64,000 nucleotides of DNA from Pseudopyrenochaeta lycopersici (Eukaryota > Ascomycota > Dothideomycetes > Pleosporales > Pseudopyrenochaetaceae), in assembly GCA_003313425.1 (NCBI GenBank), contig NHZP01000044.1, forward strand, positions 186,001 to 250,000, given 5' to 3'. Shown here piece after piece: positions 20,041 to 30,538 of this stretch; positions within the stretch are counted from its first letter, which is position 1; the number at the start of each line of letters is the position of its first letter. The notes beneath the pieces were generated by a model. That model did not search any database, was not told the origin of the DNA, and saw only the letters and a program-made list of their open reading frames with translations. A program made the translations under genes and the position numbers.

Positions 20041-20860
20041 AACGCATCGACTTCTATCAATTATATCTCCACCAATTCAACTTTAACTAGCTCCTCGCGA
20101 GGCTAACGTTAATCTCGTAATCTTAGCTCTTAATCTAGATTAAATTCAGACTAAGTAGGTTACTGCATAGACGTTTAAAGTCCCTTAAACTACGCTTTAG
20201 CGCCGCCGCTAGCGTGCTTACCTAACGCGATTACCAGCCCAACTTAAAGAAGCTTACCTAGCTAGAAGAGGAGGTAATAGTTAATTATATACTTAATCTA
20301 GATTAGCGTAGATTTCCGCCTACGTACGCAACTATAGGTAATATAGCTAATAAGCTGCTAGCTGCGCGTAGTAGAGATTAGGTTAGGTAGAAGTAGCTAT
20401 ATAACTTTATTAAGCGTACAGATAGTCTTAAAACGTGTTCTACCTAAGCGTATAATAAGAAGAAAGCTCTTTATAAAGACTCTTAGCTAATAGCCTACTA
20501 GTTTAAGCTAGTAGAAAGATAAAGGCTTAGTAGAGTATCCTAGATAAGGCTATATTTAACTTTTATAAAGCTAGCTTTATAAGAATATACTTTTAATACT
20601 AAATAATTTAATATATTAATTTTTTAGCTATTATAATAAGTACTTTAAATTTTATAGTAAGAATACTTATAAATATTATATAATTAAGTATTTTTACTTT
20701 TTTAAAGCTATAACTTTAAACTTATATAACTTTTTTAATACTAGCTTAAATTTAATAATTATTTCTTTAAATTATTACTTATACTTTAGAAATTTATATA
20801 CTAAACTTTTAGAAGTATAGCTTATTTAGATAAGAAGATAGAAGGATTTAAGTGTTCTTA
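19980..20860 (+). mobile_element. Fot1/Tigger-like DNA transposon remnant, N-terminal half
   Basis: Begins with a 61-bp terminal repeat (19980-20040) whose inverse is at 56310-56370. From about 20240 the plus strand reads the CENP-B/Tc5-type helix-turn-helix of a Fot1-like transposase: LTEEEVIVNYILNLD, then FPPTYATIGNIANKLLAARS and LYNFIKRTDSLKT, with stops at Gln/Trp codons as RIP would leave. The frame dissolves into AT-rich sequence after about 20,560 before any catalytic DDE residue is seen. Inactive. Confidence 0.72.
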
Positions 20861-20864
20861 AAAA

Positions 20865-20910
20865 CCGCGTGCATCAGGTGGGGACGTGCATTAGGTGGTA
20901 GAACACGTTA
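20865..20910 (-). repeat. Transposon terminal repeat (TAACGTGTTCTACCACC family)
   Basis: The reverse complement starts taacgtgttctaccacctaa and holds two tandem CACCT(A/G)ATGCACG units. It aligns over 46 bases with 53782-53827, with about eight differences, mostly C/T or G/A. It is the right-hand end of an otherwise unreadable element. Confidence 0.65.
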
Positions 20911-20997
20911 AGCTAACTGCAACACCAAGAAAGTATCGCTGGATCAGCTTCCCACCTATCACAAAAACCTTAAAAACGTGCACACACCGAACTAATC

Positions 20998-21112
20998 AAC
21001 CAATCAATTCAATCAAATTAACATCTTTAATTTAATTTAATTAGTTAACATATGAGCTCCGAGTTGATTTGAATTGATTGGTTAAACCAATCAATTTAAT
21101 TAATCAAGTTAA
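20998..21112. repeat. Compound inverted repeat / hairpin
   Basis: Left arm aaccaatcaattcaatcaaa (from 20998) pairs with right arm gttgatttgaattgattggtt (21063-21083). The right arm runs into a near-perfect palindrome aattgattggttaaaccaatcaatt (21072-21096). It could fold as alternative stems. Its origin is unclear; it may be the end of a miniature transposon. Confidence 0.6.
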
Positions 21113-21199
21113 TAGTAATTGCTTGTAGGCAAGTCTGCTAGATTCTTAAGAGCGATGCAGTTAGGCGGAATGTCACAGACGACAACAAATTACATAGTT

Positions 21200-21245
21200 G
21201 CCAACTCACACTCCGGCCTCGTGCGCCAGGTAGTAGAACACGTTA
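21200..21245 (-). repeat. Second transposon terminal repeat of related type
   Basis: The reverse complement starts taacgtgttctactacctgg and then gcgcacgaggcc. Its first 17 bases match the end at 20865-20910 with one difference, after which it resembles 53782-53827 (CCTGG.GCACGAG). It is an orphan right-hand end. Confidence 0.5.
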
Positions 21246-22830
21246 CACCTAGTGACCTAGTCGTTATAAAGCGCACGTCTACTATAGTTTATTTAAACGT
21301 TAGCTACTAAATTAGCGTCCTCTTATAATAACCTTATAAGAGTAATGCTTATAAAATAAGTAGCCTTATTATAATTAGCTAATTTAGGCTATAATAGGGT
21401 GTAGTAGAGTCTATTTAACTATTTAAATAAGCTGCAGGTAAGACGTTTAGTACGCAGAAAGTAATAATTACTAGCCTAATAACTGCTATTCTTACTTAAT
21501 CTATCTAGATATAAGTATTTTAGCGTAATGCTAATTCTGTTTACGTATCTAGCAGCCTATAAGCCTAGGATAAAAAATAATTACCTTACGCTTATTAAGA
21601 GAAGCCTTACTAATTACTAACATAGCCTAGACCAGTTAGTTATAGTAGCAGTTTAAAATTCCTTGCGTAAATAAGGCGCTTTTGAGACTATTACAGACCT
21701 CTTCCTCTGCAGTATTAAGGTCAGCCTTCTAAAGGATATAGCTATAGGTAACAGAAGAGGTTCAGCTTTAGTCTAAATAAGATAAACTTATAGAATAATA
21801 ATAATGTCCTTTACGTTACTAATAGTAAGAGGCGCTTCTGTGTGCTCCTTTCTTTAATATCTATAACTTATGTACCTAAAACTTACTAAGGGCAGATATT
21901 TAAAGTAGAGTACATTAAGCTTTATTTAAACTTCTACTTACTATATAAGATAATCTTCTAGCGCTTTTCTAAAGGTAGTAAGAGTCTTTAAGGTAAGTAG
22001 GACTTATATATTTATAGTATTAAGTAACACTTCTATAATAAAGCTAATACTATCTTTACTTTTTATTTCTTAGTCTTCTAGAAGTAAGGAAAAGAAGATA
22101 CTCTAAGTATATCTCTCTTTATTTAGATTTATAGCTACTTAATAGCGAAGGACCTCTTATAGCTTATATCTTTATATAATAAAAAAGTAGCTTCTACTAT
22201 ATAATATCTATATACTTAGAGAATAATAATACTTAAAATTTTAATTAAGGTTACGCTTAATTCTTCTATAATTAGTAGTAATAAACTCTTAGCTTAAAAG
22301 CTTTAAGATATTTAAAGTAGCTAAAGTCTTTATTTTTTTAGAAGTATATATAACTTTAATTTACTTTACTAAGTTTATACTATTATATAATAGAGAGTAA
22401 TTATATATCTTAAGATTCTAGATTAGTATAGTAGTAGTAGGTCTAAAAAAGAGTATCTTTAAGTTATACTATAAGTTAAGTTCTACTACTCTACTTAAAA
22501 GAGAGAATACGTAAGTTAAGAGTTTATCTCTTTACTTTCTTAGATCTAAAGGTAAGTACTACTGAGCTAAGTAATCTTTTCCTAGTGCTATGTTTAGTAG
22601 ATATTTAGAGAATAGAGCTAAGTACTAGCTCTGTAGCCTCCGCTTAAAGCAGCGTATATTATAACTAATATAGTTTACTTAGAAATATTTATTAAAAATC
22701 TAAGTAATTATACTATCCGAGTTTATCTTAGCAGAGGAAAGGTAGCTATTTAATAAAATATATAATTTTATTATCTATTATATTATAGTATCTATATGCT
22801 GTTAGAGGGTTTGGATTAATCAGGCGGATT
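21246..22830. other. RIP-eroded AT-rich block, unidentified repeat
   Basis: No frame longer than about 60 codons, very high TA content, and short islands of normal composition near 21,500-21,720. Almost certainly one or more dead transposons, but no domain could be read. Confidence 0.6.
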
Positions 22831-23284
22831 AGAGCATTTAAGTCGTGTAAAGAGATATAAAGGAGCCTACTAGGTACAAATGACAAAGGCGCACGCCGAG
22901 TGCTTAACCCAGCATTCGGCCAGCTAATTCCTAGGCAGCGCGAAGTTATCGTGCAAGGAACTAAACAAGTTGTAATTTTAATTTGGATATACCTCTGTCG
23001 CGCTATTATCTTTTCGTTCAGTTAGCAAATCATAGCATTATGTAGAAAGTATATAGTTAGTGCTTACTAGCAGGTGCCTTGACGTAGTAAAACCTGAAGA
23101 TATTGCTTCTTAGGAGATAGTACTCCTCTATTTTATATAACTGAAGGGTGTCATTCTAGTAGAACTTAAGATTCAATCTTTTACCGCGTAAGTATGCAGT
23201 GACATACTTGACACGCTGCATGAATGTTTTAACTTTGTCTAGGCCTCGCCTATGGGGCTGAAGTGCTCGTGGAACGTCTGTGGA
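22831..23284. other. Mixed-composition spacer, nothing assigned
   Basis: Composition recovers toward normal. On the minus strand 23,120-23,290 reads briefly like protein (LDKVKTFMQRVKYVTAYLRG), directly beyond the FunK1-like fragment, but no family could be assigned. Confidence 0.35.
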
Positions 23285-23575
23285 CTAATTCTTCCGGGGT
23301 TTATAAAGTAATATCGACTCCGTGACGGCGTCGTATACCCTATCCCAGATGATCTCATCGGCCTCATTATCGAGTACAGCATCCAACAGAGGCCTGACCT
23401 GTGCAGTGTCAAAGTTTGCCGGAGAAAATCGCTGAATTCAGCGACAATAGATCATTGAACAGGGCTGTATCACCGCGTTTTGAGGGTAGCGATCGGGAGG
23501 CAGGAAGACTTTGCAAAACAAGCATCAGATCGACGACGGTATTTTTGTCTTGGGAAGCGTCTCTTACGCACCAAC
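23285..23575 (-). pseudogene. FunK1-like kinase N-terminal fragment
   Basis: The minus strand reads ASRSLPSKRGDTALFNDLLS, then FDTAQVRPLLDAVLDNEADE and IIWDRVYDAVTES before the frame ends. This arrangement (two short helices, 'VRPLL.AVL....D..IW..VY.AVTES') is, from memory of the family, the N-terminal part of the large fungal FunK1-type protein-kinase family. The kinase domain itself is absent, so this is a remnant. It abuts the 3' end of the broken APH gene, suggesting a rearrangement junction. Confidence 0.5.
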
Positions 23576-24815
23576 CTACTCTATCTTAAGGCTCTGCCTG
23601 TAGCCCTGTAGAACTGGCTCCAGCTTTAAATGCATGGCTGATAAGGTTTCCGGGTTTATACAGACTGTATCGTGGAGAAACTGGCTGAATAAATATACCC
23701 CAAGCGACTGTTCGAAGCTGTTTGCGAGCTCATATCCATCCTGTATCTTGGAACTCCCCTTAACCTCAGTCGTCTTCATTCGAATGTACGCAGTGAACCA
23801 GTTCCTGTCTCGTTGATTCCTTGCTAATCCTTCAGAATGCCAATCCACATACTAACGATCCTGTATAAACCAAGGGTGTATACAAAATTCCATCAGAGAG
23901 ACTGTATGCGCACAATCCCAGTCTATGAAGCCTGCTATCAAAAGAGTCTGTTGGTCCAGTATGATGTTGTTTGGGTTTAGATCAGGGTGAGCAAGAAAAC
24001 ATGCTCTTGGAAGAGAAAGGTTATTGGAAAGTCCTTGATGGATATCGGAGATTGTGTCTCGTAAGTATGAATTGGGAACAGAGGATATAGAACTGCGATA
24101 AGTGGCCGTAAGGGAAAGGAGGTCGGTCAGAAATACGGGAGCTGGCGGAAAGGAATGACGATAGATACGTGGATGGATCCTTGTCGTGTATGGAGGCTCA
24201 GGCTGCGTATGTAATGAGCCAATTTCAGAAAAGGGGTGGCGTGAAAGTTCGACATAAAGGTCTGCAATCTGGGCTAAAATCTGCTAAAGCATCAGTCTAT
24301 TTCTGTATCCCCCTTTATTACTATGGCATTATATCCTTCTGTCTTTGCTTGTCTTTGAAACTGTCCTATATTTCATACGTCAGAGCAACTCCAGTCAGTT
24401 TCTCCATCAGCATCCAAGGTATCGTATCAGTGATCAAAGTTCGAGGCTGGGAAGAAACATCACTAGCCGCCAAATTGCGAGTATCGGGTATGTTCCAGGC
24501 ATAGAGCTCGGGCACTTTCACTGATGTGTTATCTCTTAGCCACCGCAATGTTGATATCTCGCTGGCAAAGCGATCAATATCTTCCCGTGGTAATGGGCAT
24601 TGCAATGATAGAGCTTTACTTGGAATTCGTGCTACCCATTCTATTCCGTCGTCGAAACGAATAAAGCAAACGAAGTGGGAAGTCCCAGAAAAAGATTTGG
24701 CTTGGAGAGACTCGCAGGGAATTTGGTTTCGGACAGAAGAGGCAAGGTTAGATAAGTTGTGATGTAGCTCATCCATCTTTGATATCCTCGAGAATAGGGC
24801 AGAGTCCAAGCGCAC
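23576..24815 (-). pseudogene. APH-family phosphotransferase, probably inactivated
   Basis: Fungal APH-type small-molecule kinase reading downward from the ATG at 24815. The N-lobe has FSGTSHFVCFIRFDDGIEWV followed by ARIPSK; the hinge is PWMLMEKLTG. The second part (about 24300-23852) has IADLYVELSRHPFSEIGSLH, the catalytic loop AHPDLNPNNIIL (HPD replaces HGD) and the metal-binding Asp in GFIDWDCAHTVSLMEF. The third part (23851-23576) continues the same frame after one TAG at 23854-23852. That stop is consistent with CAG-to-TAG change, i.e. RIP-type mutation. The two parts before it are separated by a likely intron (donor gtatga at about 24377), but no phase-correct acceptor was found, so a frameshift is also possible. 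Confidence 0.65.
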
Positions 24816-25308
24816 CGAAGTGTATGAACCTACATGGTCAGAAAATGAGTCATACTACGTACGTAAGCGATTCTAGTCTTGGCAGACCGTGGTTCTCCTC
24901 CCATTCGTTAGATTCGCAACGGCGTACACGTGATGAGTATGACAAGTTTTCGTTGACGTAATTCCCGGCATCTTGACCATCCCTGCATCTTGACCACCCT
25001 CTCGTACTTTAGAATAAGTGGGAAATAGAGACTGTGCGCCCACCCCAACACAACGCAAAATACCGTCTGTTTACAGCTAGCATAGAGCGTTCTGCATCAT
25101 ACAAGGGCACGAAAGTGATATATGTTCCTCAGTATTCAGCTGCTACGCCATAGTGTCCGTCCTTGCGCTTCCTGCAGCCGTGTAGCATAAGTGTCTTATA
25201 TCCCGGTTATTTTAGCGCACGAGAGCCACCCATCCAAAATCAAGTGCCTGATTTGAAAATGGTCTTACTATAGAACAAATTCATAAAAATAGAACATCAA
25301 GAAGTTAC
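24816..25308. other. Upstream region of the APH pseudogene, no gene seen
   Basis: Balanced composition. Short frames on both strands lack recognisable domains. It presumably held the promoter of the APH gene. Confidence 0.4.
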
Positions 25309-25324
25309 TTGTCATGTTTTCAGT

Positions 25325-25589
25325 CTAAAAACTGCCGTGGGGGAATCCGAGTCGCTTTTTTAGGCGCCTTCGCCTGTTCCTGGGTTGCGATCTTGCGCCT
25401 TTTACCGCTGGTTTTCCTAGATCTTCTCCGCTCCGCTTTCTCTGAGCTTCTCGCTCAGCAACTAGTTGAGCGTATTTTTCAGTTTTTCGGCTTTGCGCTC
25501 TTCCTTCTGTGTTGCAGCATGTTCGCGCTCTGCACTTTTCGCTTGTTTCTTGGCCTCTCTTTCTCGTGCCTGATCTGGGATCCAACTAT
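25325..25589 (-). pseudogene. Transposase C-terminal tail (Fot1/pogo type), frameshifted
   Basis: The minus strand reads a strongly charged tail typical of Fot1/pogo transposase C-termini: REREAKKQAKSAEREHAATQ, then KEERKAEKLKNTLNQLVAER, with a one-base frame change near the second block, ending GKPAVKGARSQPRN. Unlike other transposon pieces nearby it is GC-balanced and not RIP-eroded. The catalytic part is missing. It is fused to the HET fragment. Confidence 0.55.
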
Positions 25590-25797
25590 AACGGGGGGAC
25601 CCGACATACCTCAGCCAGGCGACGCAATCTGCATGATGCTGGGATCGAGCATTCCGTATATCCTCCGTGATAAAGGCGGCTTCTATGAGCTGATTGGAAG
25701 TGGGAAGTTATTCCTCATCAACCGCTTTTTGTGGACAGCTGTCGTGAAGGGCTATCGGGCAGGAAACGTTGAGCTACAAGAGTTTGTCATTCGGTAG
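25590..25797 (+). pseudogene. HET-domain protein C-terminal fragment
   Basis: Plus-strand frame ending at TAG 25795-25797 reads GPDIPQPGDAICMMLGSSIP, YILRDKGGFYELIGSG, then GYRAGNVELQEFVIR. Heterokaryon-incompatibility (HET) proteins end in the same way ('GD.I.VL.G...P..LR....Y.LVGE.YV.G.M.GE......F.L'). The signature HET domain is absent and the upstream sequence is a transposase tail on the other strand, so this is a truncated relic. The YVHG-like segment is poorly kept. Confidence 0.55.
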
Positions 25798-26531
25798 TCT
25801 GAGTATGACAGTCACAGCAGAAGTTCGAGACGATGTCCATTAGGGATATGTAACCCTCTAAGCAGTGAAGAGAAGACACGAGCCGTAGAATATCCTTAAC
25901 CTCAATAATAGATCTGCAGGCCAAGGTAACTCAGTTTGTGCACAATGGTGTGCTAAGGGGTTTGCTAACCCTAGAGCTAGTTGCACATCATTAGCTGTGA
26001 AGGGAACTAGTCCTGGCTACGAATGTAGTCTACTTAGACCTAATCTAACAGATAGTATAGCCTTATGCGCTAAGAAATGCGTTAATATAAAGAATAATAT
26101 TAAGAATTATAGAGCTTATAAGTAACGTCTTTTATATTAACTCTACTGTCCTAAGGTAGAGCTATTTAGGCATCCTATAATTGCTCTATTATAGTATAAT
26201 AAGCTTTTGCTAACATAATAATGTATTAATAATTAGCAAGACTTATAGATTAAATAATATCTGTAACTAGGGAATATGTATTGCATATTACTAATGTGAC
26301 ACGCTATCGCTAAGCTGTATTAGTCTCTACAACTTTTACATAAATAATCGTATCTGCGTTAAGCATATTAGCAATAGCGGGCAACAAATCTGCGTAAGTA
26401 GGGGGATTATATAGCTTATGCTAAAGATTTAGATTATAATAGGGGATTAGTTTATTTGTTAAAGCCTAATTAGAATTGTCGTACACAGCTGCTATTAAAG
26501 CTAGGGACGTGTGGATACTATACTAGCATCC
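25798..26531. other. AT-rich block, no gene seen
   Basis: Normal to about 26,030, then increasingly AT-rich with stops in all frames. Probable RIP-eroded repeat; no ends or domains recognised. Confidence 0.5.
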
Positions 26532-27290
26532 TAACGTGTTCTACCACTCAGTGGGCAAAACCAGTCCGTGGGCAACCCCACCAAAACCAACCTGTACCAC
26601 GTCCAAACAGTAATAGCCTCAACACAGTAACTCTAAATAGCTTAAAAAGAAAGTAGGGTAGAGCTAGCTATAGCAGTAATTTGAAAAAATCAAATTTCTA
26701 AAGTTTCTTATGCAGCTGCGCTATATGCAGTCCCTTATTTAACTTAAATGCCGCCTTAAAGGCACCCTACCTTAAGCTGTGCGTAACTACTAGAAGTGTA
26801 AGCTAGACCCTACTAAAGAGTAGTCCCTTATTTAATAAATACTAGACCTCGCCTAATAAGGCTTTCTACCTTAAATTATTACTGTATAGTAGATAGTAGA
26901 TATACTATGCTACGTAAGGTAATAATTCTCCTCTTTGGCCTATTAGTAAGGACTAGATATTATAATTTATTAATTATAAGCTAGAGCTCTATATAAAAGC
27001 TAGAGCTCTATATAAGACAAAATAGAAAGCTCTACTTATAGTATACTCTAAGTAAAGACCTAGCTTCTATTAGTACGTAGTTTAAGCTTATATAAGAGAT
27101 ATACTATATTAGTGTATATATATAGTGTAGTAGATATAAACTTCTATAACTTTAATAAGACTAAGTTTATAGTAAGTATTATAGTAATATTAAAGGTTAT
27201 TACTAGCTTAGATACTATAAGATAAGTAGTTATAGTTTAGCTAGGTAACTGTAACTAGGTTACCGTAATTATGTCTATTAGCGCGACAGG
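26532..27290 (+). mobile_element. Fot1-like DNA transposon remnant with left terminal repeat
   Basis: Left end at 26532-26576 starts taacgtgttctaccactcag and contains two GTGGGCAA(A/C) units. About 120 bases inside, the plus strand reads the N-terminal helix-turn-helix of a Fot1-type transposase: KFLKFLMQLRYMQSLI, then KCRLKGTLP, YQKCKLDPTKEQSLIQ and a following 'ILDLAQQGFLPQI' block, with stops at expected Gln/Trp codons. The rest is AT-rich and lacks a readable catalytic core or right end. Inactive. Confidence 0.6.
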
Positions 27291-28017
27291 CTGAGTGCTA
27301 CCTCTGTTTATTATCTTCTATGCTAAGATGCACTAACTTACTAGAGGGCGGGTGTTGGGGTGTAGGCAAGGCTTCACGTCAAATGTTTACAAGGGTTACT
27401 TGAGCAATGAGTAATTATGTGAAGAACTGTTCTTGTGTTAGATACAAGCGAGGGTACGCGATACTGTATTGTAGTACAAAGCTCGGGTGTAACCACTTGG
27501 CACACCCACACTACATAAAAGGAGAATAACAAGGAATAACACAATGAAAAAACAATAATTATTTTTTGATCGCCTAATTAACTATCTCGTTCAATTGTAA
27601 TCCTATCGCGCCAGATAACGCATTTTATCTGACATCTTGACTACGGAGTTCTACCTATTACTGGTCATGTGTCCAAGCTCCCATACTTCCGGTAAGCCAG
27701 GTGATGCGCTTGCCGGGTGAGATTTGGCTCGTCTCGCCTCAATAGATAGCGAATGTTGAGGCTTTCTTTACTTGAGGCGTTAGGCTGCAGAAAGTTGTTT
27801 CTATATGGACTGAGCGCCTACTTTACTGTTACAGCGCTTGCGCACCCTCTATCCTTAGGCAATAACAGAAGGCCTGAACGGTCAGGGATTTTGGCAGAGG
27901 ACCTCGGTGATGACCCATTACGCAGAAGCGATGTGCCAGCGAGTATGTGCAGGCATACATGCTTATATGAGTACTACGTTAGTACTACACCCACATAAGC
28001 AAGGCATCGTGAGACTC
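27291..28017. other. Spacer, no supported gene
   Basis: Normal composition. An 81-codon plus-strand frame at 27753-27998 has a hydrophobic N-terminus but no other support. A stretch at 27353-27541 looks a little like an LTR but lacks a target duplication. Confidence 0.4.
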
Positions 28018-28212
28018 TTAGCCACTAGTAGCTGCTGACTCAACCACTCCCTCGGTGACGTTGATAGCTGTGGCTCTATAGAGATACTGAATGGTTTTGC
28101 TACCATCCACGTTCCCCGCAGCGGCCTTCACCACCTCTTCTGTGATTGGGGCGTCTGATTCCCGCCGGTCGAGAAGGAGTGCCATTACTTCTTTACTATT
28201 GTTCCAGAAATG
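28018..28212 (-). pseudogene. NLR/ankyrin-like repeat C-terminal fragment
   Basis: The minus strand reads WNNSKEVMALLLDRRESDAP, then ITEEVVKAAAGN, a degenerate repeat (SKTIQYLYRATAINVTEGVV) and ESAATSG to a TAA at 28020-28018. The unit 'KEVMALLLDRR...ITEEVVKAAAGN' is the ankyrin-like repeat in the C-terminus of many fungal STAND/NLR proteins, involved in non-self recognition and programmed cell death. Only the last two units remain. The gene is cut at 28212 where LINE sequence on the opposite strand begins. Confidence 0.7.
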
Positions 28213-28889
28213 GCACGAAACTGGTCAAACCGCGTTTCGGGGTCGTGGCCCACCGCACCCCAACTGAGGATTCCTGGTTACCGGAGAACGAGACACAAGG
28301 CATCCAGAAAATCATGGAGGATAATGACATGACGACCAAGGGCTACAACATACAGGAAATTGCATGGCTCAAGAGCAAGGGAAAAGAGCTGGGAAGATCA
28401 GCTTCGTTAGGGATATGGTTCGACACAGCTGAAGCAGCAGAATGGGTAATCAACAATGGACTACTAGTCGGCCAGCGATCCTCGTCACTGAAGAAGCTGC
28501 ACAGAGAGAAATTGCGAGAGGAATGGAAAGCAGAATGGCAAGCCTCAGACAAAGGCAAACGCCTTCGTGGATTAGACAACGGACTCCCATCTAAGCGCAC
28601 GCAGAGGCTCTACGGTTCTCGGCAGAGAAATCAAGCATATCTTCTAACACAACTCAGGACCGGACACTCATGGCTAGCGGCACATGCCCGAACCTTCCGC
28701 TTTAGTGAGGAAGACAAGTGCGAATGTGGAGCGAGAGAAACGGTGGTACATGCACTGGTGGATTGCCCGAAACTGAAAGAATTCAGGCAGCAGCATCTCC
28801 TTGGCATCTCTAAGACAGGCGAGGGGCGCATTCACCGATGCAAGAAGTTCTCAATGAGGTTCGAATTGAACTCTGGTAGCTCGATCTAG
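28213..28889 (+). mobile_element. Tad1-like LINE remnant, ORF1 fused to ORF2 tail
   Basis: One open frame joins two distant parts of a Tad1-type non-LTR retrotransposon. Bases about 28215-28475 encode an ORF1/Gag-like segment: VVAHRTPTEDSWLPENETQG, IQEIAWLKSKGKELGRSASL, GIWFDTAEAAEWVINNGLLV. From about 28480 the frame continues as the ORF2 C-terminus: LREEWKAEWQASDKGKRLRG, LLTQLRTGHSWLAAHARTFR, and the Cys/His finger CECGARETVVHALVDCPKL. All of the endonuclease and reverse transcriptase are missing. The deletion kept the frame open. The frame's first 22 codons (from 28146) are antisense to the NLR fragment, so the LINE boundary is near 28213. Confidence 0.75.
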
Positions 28890-29469
28890 CATCCCGAGCG
28901 GTTATGATCAAGAGGCGAAACCCCGTGGCTATGCAGAGGTGGACATCCGGCTTGGAGAGTTGGTGGTTAACCGGCCGCGTCAGACCTTTAGTGGTGTTGT
29001 ACAGCGACACCAGAAAGACGACACCAAGCGGGTTCGACGGACGGGGTCGCTGAACTCCCCACCGCAGATACTACTTGCATCAGTAGCCAGAGTGCGGGCA
29101 AACGAGCTTCGGGGCAAAAGCAGGCTCTCCGAGCACGTCTCCAATCTCGACCGCGTCCCCAAGATCCAGCGCAACAAGACGGGGCCTGGCGTTCTCTTTG
29201 AAGTCCGACAGACCCACTACGCTGATACTACCGACCTGCGATGCGCTTTGGATCGGCAGCACATCATCGGTATCAACGCGCATGTTGATTGGGGCTCGAG
29301 CTTGCGTGACATATCGTCATCACGGCGTCTCAAGCGTGGACGGTGAGCTGGACGAAGATGGAGATAGCGGCATGGCCGCGTCGCCCGTGATGTACAGGCA
29401 TTAGGATCGTGGAGCGGTGGTTGGCAGACACGGATACGACCAGTCGGAAGCAGCCATTGCTCCGGCAAA
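28890..29469. other. Unassigned region between LINE remnant and RTA1 gene
   Basis: GC-balanced with overlapping frames on both strands. A minus-strand frame (29283-29080, INMRVDTDDVLPIQSASQVG) has protein-like text but matches no family I know. No gene is called. Confidence 0.35.
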
Positions 29470-30538
29470 TCAAGCAACACAAATGAACATCTGGAAACTA
29501 TTGAAAATGCTATACACTTGCACACTGTGGCTAGAAGCAGGCCTGCTTGAAGAAGAAGTCCTCCGATATCTACTTGCTGTAACGATTAAGGGGCACAATG
29601 TGCCATCGTCGTCCGGGATATATTCAGCTTTGCGAATCGCCCTGATAAGCATTCCCGGATGGACAGCCGCCAGACAGATAGTAGTCAGAAACAAAAGAGA
29701 TGCATCGAATACATAAATCAGGGCCTCAGTCTTCATCAATATGCCCCCTGGGCCTTCAGCAAACTCGATGAGCGGGAATGTGCTCCGAACCACGATGAGG
29801 ATGCTCACGGTATACAGCATCCACATATGTCTTCTCCACGTGACATTCGGTCGGCGGGACGTAGTGGTGGGTTCGTTGTTCAGTCTCTGGTGGAAAACGG
29901 CCCCCATTGTGATGAAACCGACAAAGGCAACCAGCTGAACACTGAGCCCTCCCATGACAATTGTCATTCCCTGCTTCGCGCCTTCCGGTCCGCTTGCCGT
30001 GGCGGCTGTTCCAAAAATCTGGCATACGAAGCTCGCAATGTCGATGAGGACGTAGGTCTTCGTCGTCCAGCTGGGGCGCATTACGGCGTGCTCTTCACCT
30101 TTGAGCGCGTGGATGAATCGTCTTATTGTCATATATATCGAAGCCGCCATTAAAGGCGCAGATGCGAGAATGAGCATCATTTGGACAAGATAAGGGGTTC
30201 CTTGCCGGATATTCTTATGCGACCATGCACGGCAGTAGTAGCCAACTGCTTCTCCTTGGCTTGATTATGTTAGTATATTTGTTCAAATGAGACCTTGCTC
30301 CAACAAGGTCAATACCTATACATCCCAAAACGAAAGGAATAAAGAACCAACTCCGCAAGGTGACTATATACCCAAAGTGTATGACCGCTGCGATGCCGAA
30401 AATAACTAGGAACGTGTATCCCACTACATCTGAGGGTGTGTACTGATAGAGATCGAAGTCGGCTTCTCCCCGCGAAACGAGGGAATGAGCGTCCATTTCG
30501 TACAATGGAAACAGTCGCTCGTTGGGGAAGAAAACCAA
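29470..30538 (-). CDS. RTA1-family seven-helix membrane protein
   Basis: Member of the fungal RTA1/RSB1-like family (lipid-translocating exporters, sterol-drug and 7-aminocholesterol resistance), plasma-membrane or ER located. Exon 1 is 30538-30316 (MVFFPNERLFPLYEMD..., then YTPSDVVGYTFLVIFGIAAV). A 61-nt intron (30315-30255) has GTATTG/AAG ends. Exon 2 (30254-29470) restores the family's conserved EAVGYYCRAWSHKNI, YLVQMMLILASAPLMAASIY, TYVLIDIASFVCQIFGTAA and GLSVQLVAFVGFI. The spliced product is 335 residues, normal for the family. The C-terminus after EYIPDDDGTL is Ser/Arg-rich and cytosolic. The start is the first ATG with the usual short polar N-terminus. No defect seen. Confidence 0.9.

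Noticed and set aside
27353..27541. Possible solo LTR (tgttggggtg ... aataaca)
   Set aside because: No flanking target duplication and no second copy in the window.
27753..27998. 81-codon frame with hydrophobic N-terminus
   Set aside because: Signal peptide begins late, the body is unlike secreted proteins, and no other support.
28939..29346. 135-codon plus-strand frame
   Set aside because: Overlaps equally open frames on the other strand; translation has no family features.
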